Assembly: GCA_020861125.1 (NCBI GenBank) | Contig: JAJBSZ010000137.1 | Coordinates: forward strand, 1 to 9,719 | DNA: 9,719 bases | DNA from: Planctomycetota bacterium | GTDB lineage: Bacteria; Planctomycetota; SZUA-567 | Direction: 5' to 3' | In this document: piece by piece, positions 1-6,379 of the stretch | How the letters are laid out: every line of letters starts with the position of its first letter | Numbering within the stretch: position 1 is the first letter of the stretch | Translations under genes and position numbers: made by a program | Notes under the pieces: generated by a model | The model's input: the letters and a program-made list of their open reading frames with translations, nothing else | What the model was told of the DNA's origin: nothing | The model's database searches: none

Positions 1-229
1 GGCCGGACGGCGTGGTGACGGTGACGGCGTCCACTCCCGGATGGGCCAGGAAGTCGGGCAAAGCGGTAAATGCGGGGCAGCCGAATTCGGCGGCCAGGGC
101 GTCGGCGCCGCCGGGTCGGGGGTTGAAGATGGCGGCGACGCGGCAGTCGGGGAGTTCGCTGATGGCCCGTGCGTGGACCCGGGCGATCATGCCGCTGCCG
201 ATGATACCGAAACCGAGGGGTTGTTGCAT
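1..229 (-). CDS. Gfo/Idh/MocA-family NAD(P)-dependent oxidoreductase, N-terminal part (cut by window edge)
   Basis: Seventy-six codons of the N-terminus are visible; the rest lies beyond base 1. The start ATG (227-229) is preceded by AAAGGA at a 5-nt spacing. The protein opens with a Rossmann dinucleotide-binding fold: G11-S-G13-M-I-A16 is the GxGxxA motif, followed by H19, then the second strand RVAAIFNPR and a helix with LAAEFG. The visible stretch ends with VTVTTPSG, the conserved strand and turn (usually TPxxxH) of this family. An Asn stands where an Asp commonly binds the NAD ribose (FNPR), which could mean NADP preference; this is inference. Family members oxidise or reduce sugars, inositols and sugar acids in the cytoplasm. 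It starts 32 nt after the tctA stop on the same strand, so it is probably the last visible gene of the tct operon and may act on the imported compound. The substrate is unknown. Confidence 0.9.
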   Translation of the reverse strand, partial: MQQPLGFGIIGSGMIARVHARAISELPDCRVAAIFNPRPGGADALAAEFGCPAFTALPDFLAHPGVDAVTVTTPSG

Positions 230-261
230 GGCGTTCCTTTCGTGGAGGACCCGGCCGTGGG

Positions 262-1761
262 TTAGGCGTCGGTTTTGCGTTTGCGGGCGAGATAGCGGAA
301 CAGGCCGGTCTGACTCAGAATCATAAAGGCGATGACGATGAGAAAGGCGATGCAGATGGGCCGCTGCAGCATGGGAAGAAACGACCCGTCGCTGAGGCGG
401 AGGGCCCGGCGCAGGTTGGAATCGCACATCGGCCCGAGAATGACGCCGAGCAGGAACGGCGCGGCCGGCACGTTCATGGCGGAAAGCACCAGCCCCACCA
501 GGCCGAAGACGAACATCACCTTGACGTCGAACAGGTTGTAATTGATGAGATAGGCGCCGATTATGCACAGGAGGTAGATAATCGGCATGAGAATTTTCTT
601 GTTCACCGTCAGCACCCGCACCGTGAGTTTGGCCATGATCAGGGCAATGACCCACATGGCGACGGAAGCGCAGAGGAGGTACACGCAGACGCTGTAGACA
701 AACCCCGGCGACTCGCTCATCAGCAGGGGGCCGGGCCGGTAGCCGTGCATGAAGAAGGCCGCGAGCAGCACGGCGGCGGGGGCGGAGCCTGGCACGGCGA
801 GGGAAAGCACGGGGATGATGGCGCCGCCGATGCAGGCGTTGTTGCCGGTTTCGGCGGAGATCAGGCCCTTGGGGTTCCCCTTACCGAAGCTCTGCGGATC
901 GCGGTCGTAGGTTTTGGTGGCCCAGTAGGACAGCCAGCCGCCGACGTCCTCGCCCACGCCGGGAATGATGCCGACGCCCACGCCGATGGCGGCCGATCGC
1001 AGAACGGCCAGCCCGTTGGCGAAGACGGTGCGCAAACCGTCCCGGATTCGGAAGCTGGTAAGCTGCAGCACATTTTCAGTGGCGGTGTGGCGGAAGGATT
1101 TCACGATCTCCGGAAACCCGAACAAGCCGATCATCACCGGGATCAACTGAATGTTGGCCATGACATTGACATTGCCATAGCTGAAACGGGGAAAGGTGTC
1201 CACCATGTCCAAGCCGATCTGGGCCACCAACAACCCCAGGACGCCGCTGATCCAGCCCTTGAGGGCGTTGCCCTGGGCGGTGATGGTCCCGCAGATCAGG
1301 ATGCCGAAGATGGAGAGGAGGAAAAATTCCCAGCTGGCGAATTTCAGGGCGAAACGGGTCAGGAGCGGCGTCAGGGTGAGGACGAAAACGACGCTGATCA
1401 TGGTGCCGAGACAGCTGGCGGTGGTGGCGAGAAATATCGCCAGGCCGCCGTTGCCGGTGCGGGCGATGGGGAAGCCGTCCATGGCGGTGGCCGCCGAGGC
1501 CGGTGTCCCGGGGATGTTCAGGAGGATGGCCGATTGGCAGCCGCCGGAGATGGAGCCGACGTACACGCCCAGCAGGGCGATCATCGCCGACTGGGTGGGA
1601 AAGTTGTAGGTCAGGCCGGTGAGGAGCGCGATGGCCATGGTGGCGCTCAGGCCCGGCAATACCCCCATGATCAATCCCGCAGCGGTGGAGAGGACGAGAA
1701 ACACCAGGTTTTGCGGCTGGAGGACGGTCTGCACCGCCTCCGCGAGGTATTGAAAGGCCAT
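262..1761 (-). CDS. tctA: Tripartite tricarboxylate transporter, large membrane subunit TctA
   Basis: This 499-residue protein is the normal length for TctA, the large permease of TTT systems, which use a periplasmic binding protein and an ion gradient to import carboxylates. Both inverted TctA signatures are present. The first half has PGLSAT (36-41) and then GG with SAILLNIPGTPASAAT and DGFPIA (about 73-100). The second half has PGVGED (267-272), then GKGNPKGLISAETGNNA (293-309) and GGAIIPVLSLAVPGSAPAA (312-330). Long hydrophobic segments run throughout and the C-terminus is short and basic (RKRKTDA). The start at 1761 fits the usual N-terminus; its ribosome site is modest (AAGGAA about 10 nt upstream). 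It follows tctB by 79 nt and precedes the oxidoreductase by 32 nt. Family assignment is secure. The substrate cannot be read from sequence, since TTT systems carry citrate, tartrate, terephthalate, sugar acids and others. Confidence 0.97.
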   Translation of the reverse strand: MAFQYLAEAVQTVLQPQNLVFLVLSTAAGLIMGVLPGLSATMAIALLTGLTYNFPTQSAMIALLGVYVGSISGGCQSAILLNIPGTPASAATAMDGFPIARTGNGGLAIFLATTASCLGTMISVVFVLTLTPLLTRFALKFASWEFFLLSIFGILICGTITAQGNALKGWISGVLGLLVAQIGLDMVDTFPRFSYGNVNVMANIQLIPVMIGLFGFPEIVKSFRHTATENVLQLTSFRIRDGLRTVFANGLAVLRSAAIGVGVGIIPGVGEDVGGWLSYWATKTYDRDPQSFGKGNPKGLISAETGNNACIGGAIIPVLSLAVPGSAPAAVLLAAFFMHGYRPGPLLMSESPGFVYSVCVYLLCASVAMWVIALIMAKLTVRVLTVNKKILMPIIYLLCIIGAYLINYNLFDVKVMFVFGLVGLVLSAMNVPAAPFLLGVILGPMCDSNLRRALRLSDGSFLPMLQRPICIAFLIVIAFMILSQTGLFRYLARKRKTDA

Positions 1762-1840
1762 GGCCGGTGGTTTCCTTGTTTTGGTATTCGCACCAGGGAC
1801 GAACGCCCGGGCTGTCGCTGTACACGCGGCGCCGGGAGGT

Positions 1841-2398
1841 TTACCACAATGCCGTTATCGTGTGGACGAGGGTGGCGGCCCACGGTTCTCCGGGCAGAGA
1901 GGTTTCGAAAAATTTCTCAAACAGAATGAGGATGGCGGCGATGGCCAGGACGGAGGTGGCGAGGATAGTCCGCACCGGTGCGGCGCGGAGGTAGAGCATC
2001 AGGCTGACCAGGAAAATCCCCGCTCCCAGCCAAAACTCCACCCGGCCGAGAAGGAAGAAGGTATACACGAACATCATGCCGACGCAGATCAGCATGCCGC
2101 GCACGTCGGTTTCCGCCAGAGCCTGCCCTAGCCGCAGGGAGGAAGCGCGCAGGTGCCGGGCCAGGGAGGACATGGCCCGCGGCTCGCCCCGGAGGGAGAC
2201 CACCAGGAGCAGCAGGCTGAAAATACTCAGGGTAACGCCCAGTACCACCGGCATCATGCCTGGCGATAGGCTGAACTGTTGGATCCGGTACGGCGGCTGG
2301 GTGGCCCGAATGACCATGTTCCGTCCCTCGTAGCAGACGAACGCCCCCAGTACAAGGAGGCCCAGGGAAAACACGACATCTTTGGTTTTTGCAGTCAT
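1841..2398 (-). CDS. tctB: Tripartite tricarboxylate transporter, small membrane subunit TctB
   Basis: A 185-residue membrane protein in the size range of TctB, the poorly conserved small subunit that partners TctA. It has hydrophobic segments at roughly 7-27 (VVFSLGLLVLGAFVCY), 45-69 (MMPVVLGVTLSIFSLLLLVV), 100-120, 122-139 and 143-160. The loop SLSPGMMPVVLG corresponds to the family's usual G-x-x-P-x-x-x-G motif ahead of the second segment. I chose the ATG at 2398 because AAGG stands 8 nt upstream and the protein then starts MTAKTKDVV, typical for TctB. A start at 2431 would add 11 residues (MPPCLHGKVCV) encoded across a hairpin and is less likely. It lies between tctC and tctA on the same strand. 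The sequence match alone is modest; its position makes the call firm. Confidence 0.93.
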   Translation of the reverse strand: MTAKTKDVVFSLGLLVLGAFVCYEGRNMVIRATQPPYRIQQFSLSPGMMPVVLGVTLSIFSLLLLVVSLRGEPRAMSSLARHLRASSLRLGQALAETDVRGMLICVGMMFVYTFFLLGRVEFWLGAGIFLVSLMLYLRAAPVRTILATSVLAIAAILILFEKFFETSLPGEPWAATLVHTITALW

Positions 2399-2410
2399 GA
2401 CGCATACCTT

Positions 2411-2426
2411 GCCGTGCAGGCACGGC
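2411..2426 (-). promoter_or_regulatory. Small stem-loop directly upstream of the tctB ribosome site
   Basis: A perfect 6-bp stem (GCCGTG and CACGGC) with a 4-nt loop lies in the tctC-tctB gap, directly before the AAGG that serves tctB. In the minus-strand transcript it would stack next to the ribosome site and may tune tctB translation. No regulatory partner is apparent. It may be chance in GC-rich DNA. Confidence 0.35.
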
Positions 2427-2451
2427 GGCAAATGGTTGAGGACACAGGATT

Positions 2452-2480
2452 CCCGCCCGCCCGACGTGCGGGCGGGCGGG
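2452..2480 (-). promoter_or_regulatory. Strong GC hairpin between tctC and tctB (mRNA stabiliser or attenuator)
   Basis: A perfect 12-bp inverted repeat (CCCGCCCGCCCG and CGGGCGGGCGGG) with a 5-nt loop starts 11 nt after the tctC stop. Every pair is G-C. No T-run follows on the minus strand (AATCCTG comes next), so it is not a textbook intrinsic terminator. Its position fits a 3'-protecting or partly terminating hairpin. Such a hairpin would give more binding protein than membrane subunits, as known for other binding-protein operons. The role is inferred; the structure is plain in the sequence. Confidence 0.75.
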
Positions 2481-2491
2481 GGAGAGAGCGC

Positions 2492-3484
2492 TTACTTCGT
2501 GAAGCCAAACGTGGCCGGGTCGATGGTGACCGCGCCGGCGTCGAAGAGGATGTAGCAGGCCCGGCTGCCGAACTTTTCCAGGAACTCCTGGGATTCGGCC
2601 CGGCCCATGGGCGTGACCACAAAGCTCTTGAGTTCGCAGAAGTCGAGGAATTCCTTTTGTTCCACGGCGCTTTCGAAAGCGGCGTCAATTTTAGCCAGGA
2701 CGCTTTCGTCCAGCCCCTTCGGCACCAGGATGCCGGTGACTTCGCCCATGGGCAGCATGTCGGCGGTTTCGGGATAGGATTTGGTAATGGACGGGATCAC
2801 CACCCCGGGTGCGATCTCGATATCTTCTTCCGCCAGGGAGGCCAGTACCTTGACTTCCCCCGCGATGATCAGATCCTTGTACTCGGCCAACAACTGCGGA
2901 CAGAAGTCCACCTCGCCGGAAAGGGTGGCGGTAACGGCGGCAGCGCCGCCCGGATAGGTGATGTGCTTGTAGTCGGCACCCGCCACCGCCCGCAGCACCT
3001 CGGCGCCGAAATGGCCGCCGGTGCCGATGCCGGCGGTGCCGGCGGTGATGCTGCCGGGGTTGGCGCGGATGGCTTCCACCAGGTCGGTGATGGTGTTGTA
3101 GGGCGAATCCTTGGGGACGATGAAGGCGTTGGGTGCGAAGGTGGCGAGCCAAATGTCCCAGTCCCGGAAGGTCTTGTCGGTGTAGCCGTTCACCGGCATG
3201 GTGACGAAGGCCAGCATGCCGTTGGCCAGCAGGGAATAGCCGTCCAGCCGCGCGTTCTGGACGTTGAGGCTGCCGGCGCTCCCGCCCGCGCCCGGCGTGT
3301 TGGTGACGTTGATGGTGACGCCCAGCACCTGGGACATGCCGTTGGCCAGACTGCGCGCGGTGAGATCGGTGGTGCCACCGGCATTGTACGGAACGGTGAG
3401 GTTGATGTTCTTGTTGGGCCAGTCGCCCGCCAGCGCCGCCGTGACCATGCTCAGGCACAGCAAACCCGTGAGGATCCTTTTCAT
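2492..3484 (-). CDS. tctC: TctC/Bug-family periplasmic carboxylate-binding protein
   Basis: A 330-residue extracytoplasmic binding protein of the TTT system, which captures the substrate in the periplasm and delivers it to TctAB. The start at 3484 has a strong ribosome site (AAGGAG, 6 nt spacing) and begins a clear signal peptide: KR, a hydrophobic core, and AALAG, with likely cleavage after A19. There is no lipobox. The mature protein shows the Bug-family landmarks: VPYNAGGTTDLTAR (31-44), NTPGAGGSAG (62-71), and further on AGTAGIGTGGHFG and YPGGAAAVTATLSGEVDF in the second lobe. Length is standard. The frame stays open upstream to 3769, but that extension has no signal peptide in the right place and overlaps the ROK gene, so I reject it. 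It is the first tct gene, 187 nt downstream of the ROK repressor stop. The ligand is unknown; Bug proteins bind di- and tricarboxylates, amino acids, nicotinate and aromatic acids. Confidence 0.95.
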   Translation of the reverse strand: MKRILTGLLCLSMVTAALAGDWPNKNINLTVPYNAGGTTDLTARSLANGMSQVLGVTINVTNTPGAGGSAGSLNVQNARLDGYSLLANGMLAFVTMPVNGYTDKTFRDWDIWLATFAPNAFIVPKDSPYNTITDLVEAIRANPGSITAGTAGIGTGGHFGAEVLRAVAGADYKHITYPGGAAAVTATLSGEVDFCPQLLAEYKDLIIAGEVKVLASLAEEDIEIAPGVVIPSITKSYPETADMLPMGEVTGILVPKGLDESVLAKIDAAFESAVEQKEFLDFCELKSFVVTPMGRAESQEFLEKFGSRACYILFDAGAVTIDPATFGFTK

Positions 3485-3671
3485 GCCGATCTCCTTGAAC
3501 TCTGTAAGCCGCGAGGTGGTACACCAGCTCCGCGCTGGCGCATGTTTTTTACAAGGCCGACCCCCGAGAGCCAGGCCCTCTCCGTCTTCCAAGCCGCCCG
3601 GCGCGGTGTTTCCCGGGGGAGGGGACCCTATCTGGCGGTCCGGCCCGGTCCGGTGCCGGCTCCATCCTGGA
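3485..3671 (-). promoter_or_regulatory. Leader region between the ROK gene and tctC
   Basis: No gene is seen in these 187 bases. A stem-loop at 3522-3540 (7 pairs including one G-U in the minus-strand RNA, loop GCGGA) lies about 38 nt upstream of tctC. The heptamer GGTCCGG occurs twice, at 3637-3643 and 3647-3653, just after the ROK stop. I find no convincing -35/-10 pair and no second copy of the divergent palindrome. The tct operon may therefore be transcribed partly by read-through from the ROK promoter, or from a promoter I cannot recognise. Confidence 0.35.
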
Positions 3672-4892
3672 TCACTCTTCCTGGCCGGCGACGAGCGCCA
3701 GCTTGCGGCCGAGCACCATGCAGGCGGCGCCACGGGCGCCGGCATAGTCGTCCAGACTGCTGGTTTCAATGGCGGCCAGGGAAAACGGATGCGCCATGGC
3801 CCAGCGGGCCGTTTCCTGCCGCACGTAGTCGACCAGAATGGCGCCCGCCCGGATCAGCGGCCCGCCAAAGATGATCTTGTCCGGATTGAACGTGGTGATC
3901 AGGTTGCCGACGGCCAGCCCGAGGATCGCGGCCACCGTCCGGACCGATTCCTGCGCCACGGGATCGCCGTCTTCGGCCGCCCGGCAGATGTCACGGCCGG
4001 AGACCCGGCGTCCGCTGGCAAACAACCGCGCCAGGTCGCCGCTCCGCCGCGAGGTTTTCCCGGTCCCGCAGCGGCGGGCAGCCTGGTCGACCAGCGCGCC
4101 TTCTGCCGCCATGGCCTGCAGGCAGCCCCGCCGGCCGCAGCCGCAGGCCGGACCGTCGGGATCCATCACGATATGGCCGATCTCCCCGGCATAGCCGGCC
4201 CCGTGCAGCAGTTTGCCACCCACCATGATGGCGGCGCTGATGCCCGTGCCGATGCCGATGTAGATGAAATTGTCAACGTTCCGGCCCCGACCGTAGCGGG
4301 ATTCTGCCACCCCCGAGGCGCGGTTACGGTTGAGAACATAGGCGGCATAGCCGGTTCCCTCCGCCACCGCCGTCCGGATGTCGATGCCTTCCCAGCCCAT
4401 GTCGGCGGCGCGGATGATGGTGCCCGTCTCCCAATTAACGAGGCCGGGGGCGCCGATGCCCACGGCCGGCAGGAGGTTGCCGGAATGGCTGGCTGCGAAC
4501 TGCCGGATGCCCCGCACCAGGGCCGACAGGAAGCTGGCCGGTTGACCGGTGGTGGGCGGCGACGTGCGTGCGGCCACCACCTCGCCCTTCAGATTCACCA
4601 GGGTGAAAGCCCAACGTCCGGAATGGTAGGCAGCGCCCAATGCGAGCCATCTGGAGGTGTCCAAGTCCACCGGAATGCCAGGCCGGCCCCGACCCTGCGG
4701 GTCGCTTCCGGCCAGTTCCGCCACCAAACCCTGGCTGATGAGTTCGGAAATCAGGTTGGACAAGGTGGTCCGGCTCAGACCCAGTTTTTTGGCCACCGCC
4801 GCCCGGGACAGCGGCCCTTCGGACTCCAGGCAGGCGAGAACGCCATGCGCTGTTTTCAGATCGCCGGGTGGTGTCAGGGTGCCAATGGTCAT
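3672..4892 (-). CDS. ROK-family transcriptional repressor (NagC/Mlc/XylR type)
   Basis: A 406-residue DNA-binding sugar-responsive repressor. Residues about 14-56 form a winged helix-turn-helix (GPLSRAAVAKKLGLSRTTLSNLISELISQGLV). A ROK sugar-kinase-like domain follows. The zinc site is intact: H240, C250, C252 and C257 (GEIGH, then CGCGRRGC), the same spacing as in E. coli Mlc. Kinase function looks lost. The phosphate-binding D-x-G-G-T is replaced by AAYHSG (87-92), and the catalytic Asp of the N-D-A motif is R189 (LNRNRA). So it should sense a ligand, not phosphorylate it. Length matches ROK repressors. Its promoter and a large palindrome lie just upstream, shared with the divergent enolase-family gene, so autoregulation and control of that gene are likely. 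The ribosome site is AGGGA, 6 nt from ATG. The inducer is unknown; ROK repressors usually respond to sugars or amino sugars. Confidence 0.95.
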   Translation of the reverse strand: MTIGTLTPPGDLKTAHGVLACLESEGPLSRAAVAKKLGLSRTTLSNLISELISQGLVAELAGSDPQGRGRPGIPVDLDTSRWLALGAAYHSGRWAFTLVNLKGEVVAARTSPPTTGQPASFLSALVRGIRQFAASHSGNLLPAVGIGAPGLVNWETGTIIRAADMGWEGIDIRTAVAEGTGYAAYVLNRNRASGVAESRYGRGRNVDNFIYIGIGTGISAAIMVGGKLLHGAGYAGEIGHIVMDPDGPACGCGRRGCLQAMAAEGALVDQAARRCGTGKTSRRSGDLARLFASGRRVSGRDICRAAEDGDPVAQESVRTVAAILGLAVGNLITTFNPDKIIFGGPLIRAGAILVDYVRQETARWAMAHPFSLAAIETSSLDDYAGARGAACMVLGRKLALVAGQEE

Positions 4893-4916
4893 ACGGTATC
4901 CCTATCCCCTACTGCC

Positions 4917-4945
4917 ACTATACAGTCAGGAGTTTATTTTGTCAA
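4917..4945 (-). promoter_or_regulatory. Promoter of the ROK repressor gene
   Basis: On the minus strand TTGACA (4945-4940) is followed after 17 nt by TATAGT (4922-4917), a near-consensus sigma-70 promoter. Transcription would start near 4910, leaving about 18 nt before the ATG, enough for the AGGGA ribosome site. The -35 box is the inner end of the left arm of the 31-bp palindrome, so a repressor bound there would block it. Confidence 0.75.
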
Positions 4946-4963
4946 CTTAATTGACAAAATAAA
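4933..4963. promoter_or_regulatory. Palindromic operator, probably bound by the ROK repressor
   Basis: A perfect 13-bp inverted repeat, TTTATTTTGTCAA and TTGACAAAATAAA, is separated by a 5-nt spacer (CTTAA). It is a strikingly AT-rich island in GC-rich DNA. ROK repressors such as NagC, Mlc and XylR bind AT-rich palindromes with TTATTTT- or TTTGTT-like half-sites. The site sits in the middle of the ROK/enolase divergent region and covers the -35 boxes of both promoters. The structure is certain; binding by the adjacent repressor is inferred from position and family habit. Confidence 0.85.
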
Positions 4964-4980
4964 TTCTCTCCTGGTATAAG
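4951..4980 (+). promoter_or_regulatory. Promoter of the enolase-family/Hint gene pair
   Basis: TTGACA (4951-4956), the inner end of the right palindrome arm, is followed after 18 nt by TATAAG (4975-4980) with an upstream TG at 4972-4973 (extended -10). Transcription would start near 4986-4988, which is the ATG itself. That implies an almost leaderless mRNA, or that another -10 is used; see findings. Confidence 0.6.
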
Positions 4981-4987
4981 GACGTGC

Positions 4988-6364
4988 ATGGCCAAGGCAA
5001 AGGACGTTACGGTTGACGAGTGTGCCGTCTACTTTTTGCCGGTACGGACGCGGATGCCCCTGGTCTTTGGCGGCCAGACGGTTGAACGCGTCACCTGCGT
5101 GCGCATCCGGGTAACCGTCCACGACGGGAGAGGGCGGACGGCGGAGGGCTGGGGCGAGACGCCGTTGAATGTCCCCTGGCTCTGGCCCGGTGCGGCGTCG
5201 CATGGATTACGGGAGGCGGTGCTCCTGGAATGCTGCCGCCGCCTGGCCCGCGTTTTTCCCCGAGAGTGTCGGCCGGGGCATCCCATGGAAATCGGCCACC
5301 GCTTCCTGCGTGAGGTCCTTCCCGACCTGTGCCGCAGCCTGGCCGCCGGCTGCGCCGGTCCCGTCCCCTGGCTGGCGGCGCTGGGCTGTTTTTCGGCTTT
5401 CGACATCGCGGTGCACGATGCCTATGCCCGGCTGCACCGCACCGCCGTGTACGCCACCTACACCTCCGCCTTCATGAATCGGGATCTGGCGTGGTATTAC
5501 GGAGATGACCGGTTTGCCGGCCGGTATCCGTCCGACTTCCTGGTGGCGGCGCCACCACTTTTTCTTCCGGCATGGCATCTGGTCGGCGGCGGTGATCCGG
5601 TGACGGAAGACGAGCTCACCGGACGGGAGCCGGACGACGGCTATCCGGTTCTCTTGCGGGAATGGATGGATCGGGACGGGGTCTTTTGCCTAAAGGTAAA
5701 GCTTCGGGGCACCGACGCCGGATGGGATTACCATCGTCTGGTCAAAGTCGGGAACATTGCCGCCGCCGGTGGGGCAAAGTGGCTCTGCGCCGATTTCAAC
5801 TGCCAGGCGGAATCCCTGGACTATGTCTCCGCCATCCTGCACCGTCTGGCGGTGGATACACCCGAGGTGTTGGCGATGCTGCTGTACGTCGAGCAGCCGT
5901 TCCAGCGCGACCTCGACCGGCAGCGGCTGGCGGTGGACCGGCTTAGCCGCGTCAAACCATTGTTCCTGGACGAAAGCGCAGACGACTGGCAGCAGGTCGA
6001 GCTCGGCCGCCGGTTGGGGTGGACGGGGGTGGCGCTCAAAACCTGCAAGACCCAGACCGGCGCCCTTCTTAGCCTGTGTTGGGCTCGGGCGCACGGCATG
6101 GCCATCATGGTTCAGGACCTCACCAATCCCATGCTGGCGCAGGTGCCCCACGTGCGGCTGGCCGCCCATGCCGGAACCATCATGGGGGTGGAGACCAATG
6201 CCATGCAGTTTTATCCAGAGGCTTCCCGGGCGGAAGCGGCGGTGCACCCTGGTCTCTACCGGCGGCGGCAGGGCGGCGTGCATCTGGGCACGTTGGGCAA
6301 CACCGGATTCGGCTACCGGGAGGATGCTATCAACCGTGTCTTGCCCGCGCCGGAGGCGGTATGA
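4988..6364 (+). CDS. Enolase-superfamily enzyme, muconate-lactonizing-enzyme-like active site
   Basis: A 458-residue metal-dependent enzyme that would abstract a proton next to a carboxylate (dehydratase, epimerase or cycloisomerase). The N-terminal capping domain (about 10-150) contains YFLPVRTRMPLVFGG and a GWGETPLN turn. The barrel carries the catalytic set in order and with normal spacing: K236-V-K238, metal ligands D269, E302 (VEQP) and D328 (LDES), and K351 (VALKTCK). Lys on both faces is the MLE-subgroup arrangement; mandelate racemase has His and Glu instead. D377 (VQDLTNP) and the ETNAMQFYP segment (402-410) complete the C-terminal strands. It is longer than a typical MLE (about 370 residues), mainly through inserts between about 155 and 230. 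The ATG at 4988 has AAGGA 5 nt upstream; the next Met (residue 23) would cut the capping domain. It is divergent from the ROK repressor and followed 15 nt later by the Hint gene. The substrate is probably a sugar acid, by context only. Confidence 0.88.
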   Translation: MAKAKDVTVDECAVYFLPVRTRMPLVFGGQTVERVTCVRIRVTVHDGRGRTAEGWGETPLNVPWLWPGAASHGLREAVLLECCRRLARVFPRECRPGHPMEIGHRFLREVLPDLCRSLAAGCAGPVPWLAALGCFSAFDIAVHDAYARLHRTAVYATYTSAFMNRDLAWYYGDDRFAGRYPSDFLVAAPPLFLPAWHLVGGGDPVTEDELTGREPDDGYPVLLREWMDRDGVFCLKVKLRGTDAGWDYHRLVKVGNIAAAGGAKWLCADFNCQAESLDYVSAILHRLAVDTPEVLAMLLYVEQPFQRDLDRQRLAVDRLSRVKPLFLDESADDWQQVELGRRLGWTGVALKTCKTQTGALLSLCWARAHGMAIMVQDLTNPMLAQVPHVRLAAHAGTIMGVETNAMQFYPEASRAEAAVHPGLYRRRQGGVHLGTLGNTGFGYREDAINRVLPAPEAV

Positions 6365-6379
6365 CCGAGGAGGGAGGAC

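Noticed and set aside
745..1929. A 394-residue plus-strand frame opposite tctA
   Set aside because: It is composed of GDGGEDGQ-type repeats produced by reading the hydrophobic tctA codons in reverse. It is not a real gene.
3545..3560. TTGTAAAAAACA on the minus strand as a second ROK half-site or a -35 box for tctC
   Set aside because: It matches the palindrome arm at only 8 of 13 positions, has no inverted partner, and no -10 stands at a proper distance.
3637..3653. GGTCCGG tandem repeat after the ROK gene as a repeat element
   Set aside because: There are only two 7-bp copies in very GC-rich DNA. It is too short to call a repeat family or a terminator.
3485..3769. N-terminal extension of tctC up to 3769
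   Set aside because: It would bury the signal peptide, overlap the ROK gene, and ignore the strong AAGGAG site before the ATG at 3484.
2279..4979. Long plus-strand open frames (2279-3874 and 3264-4979) opposite tctC and the ROK gene
   Set aside because: Their translations are Gly/Ala/Arg/His-rich low-complexity products with no recognisable domain. They lie exactly antisense to well-identified genes, as expected in GC-rich DNA.
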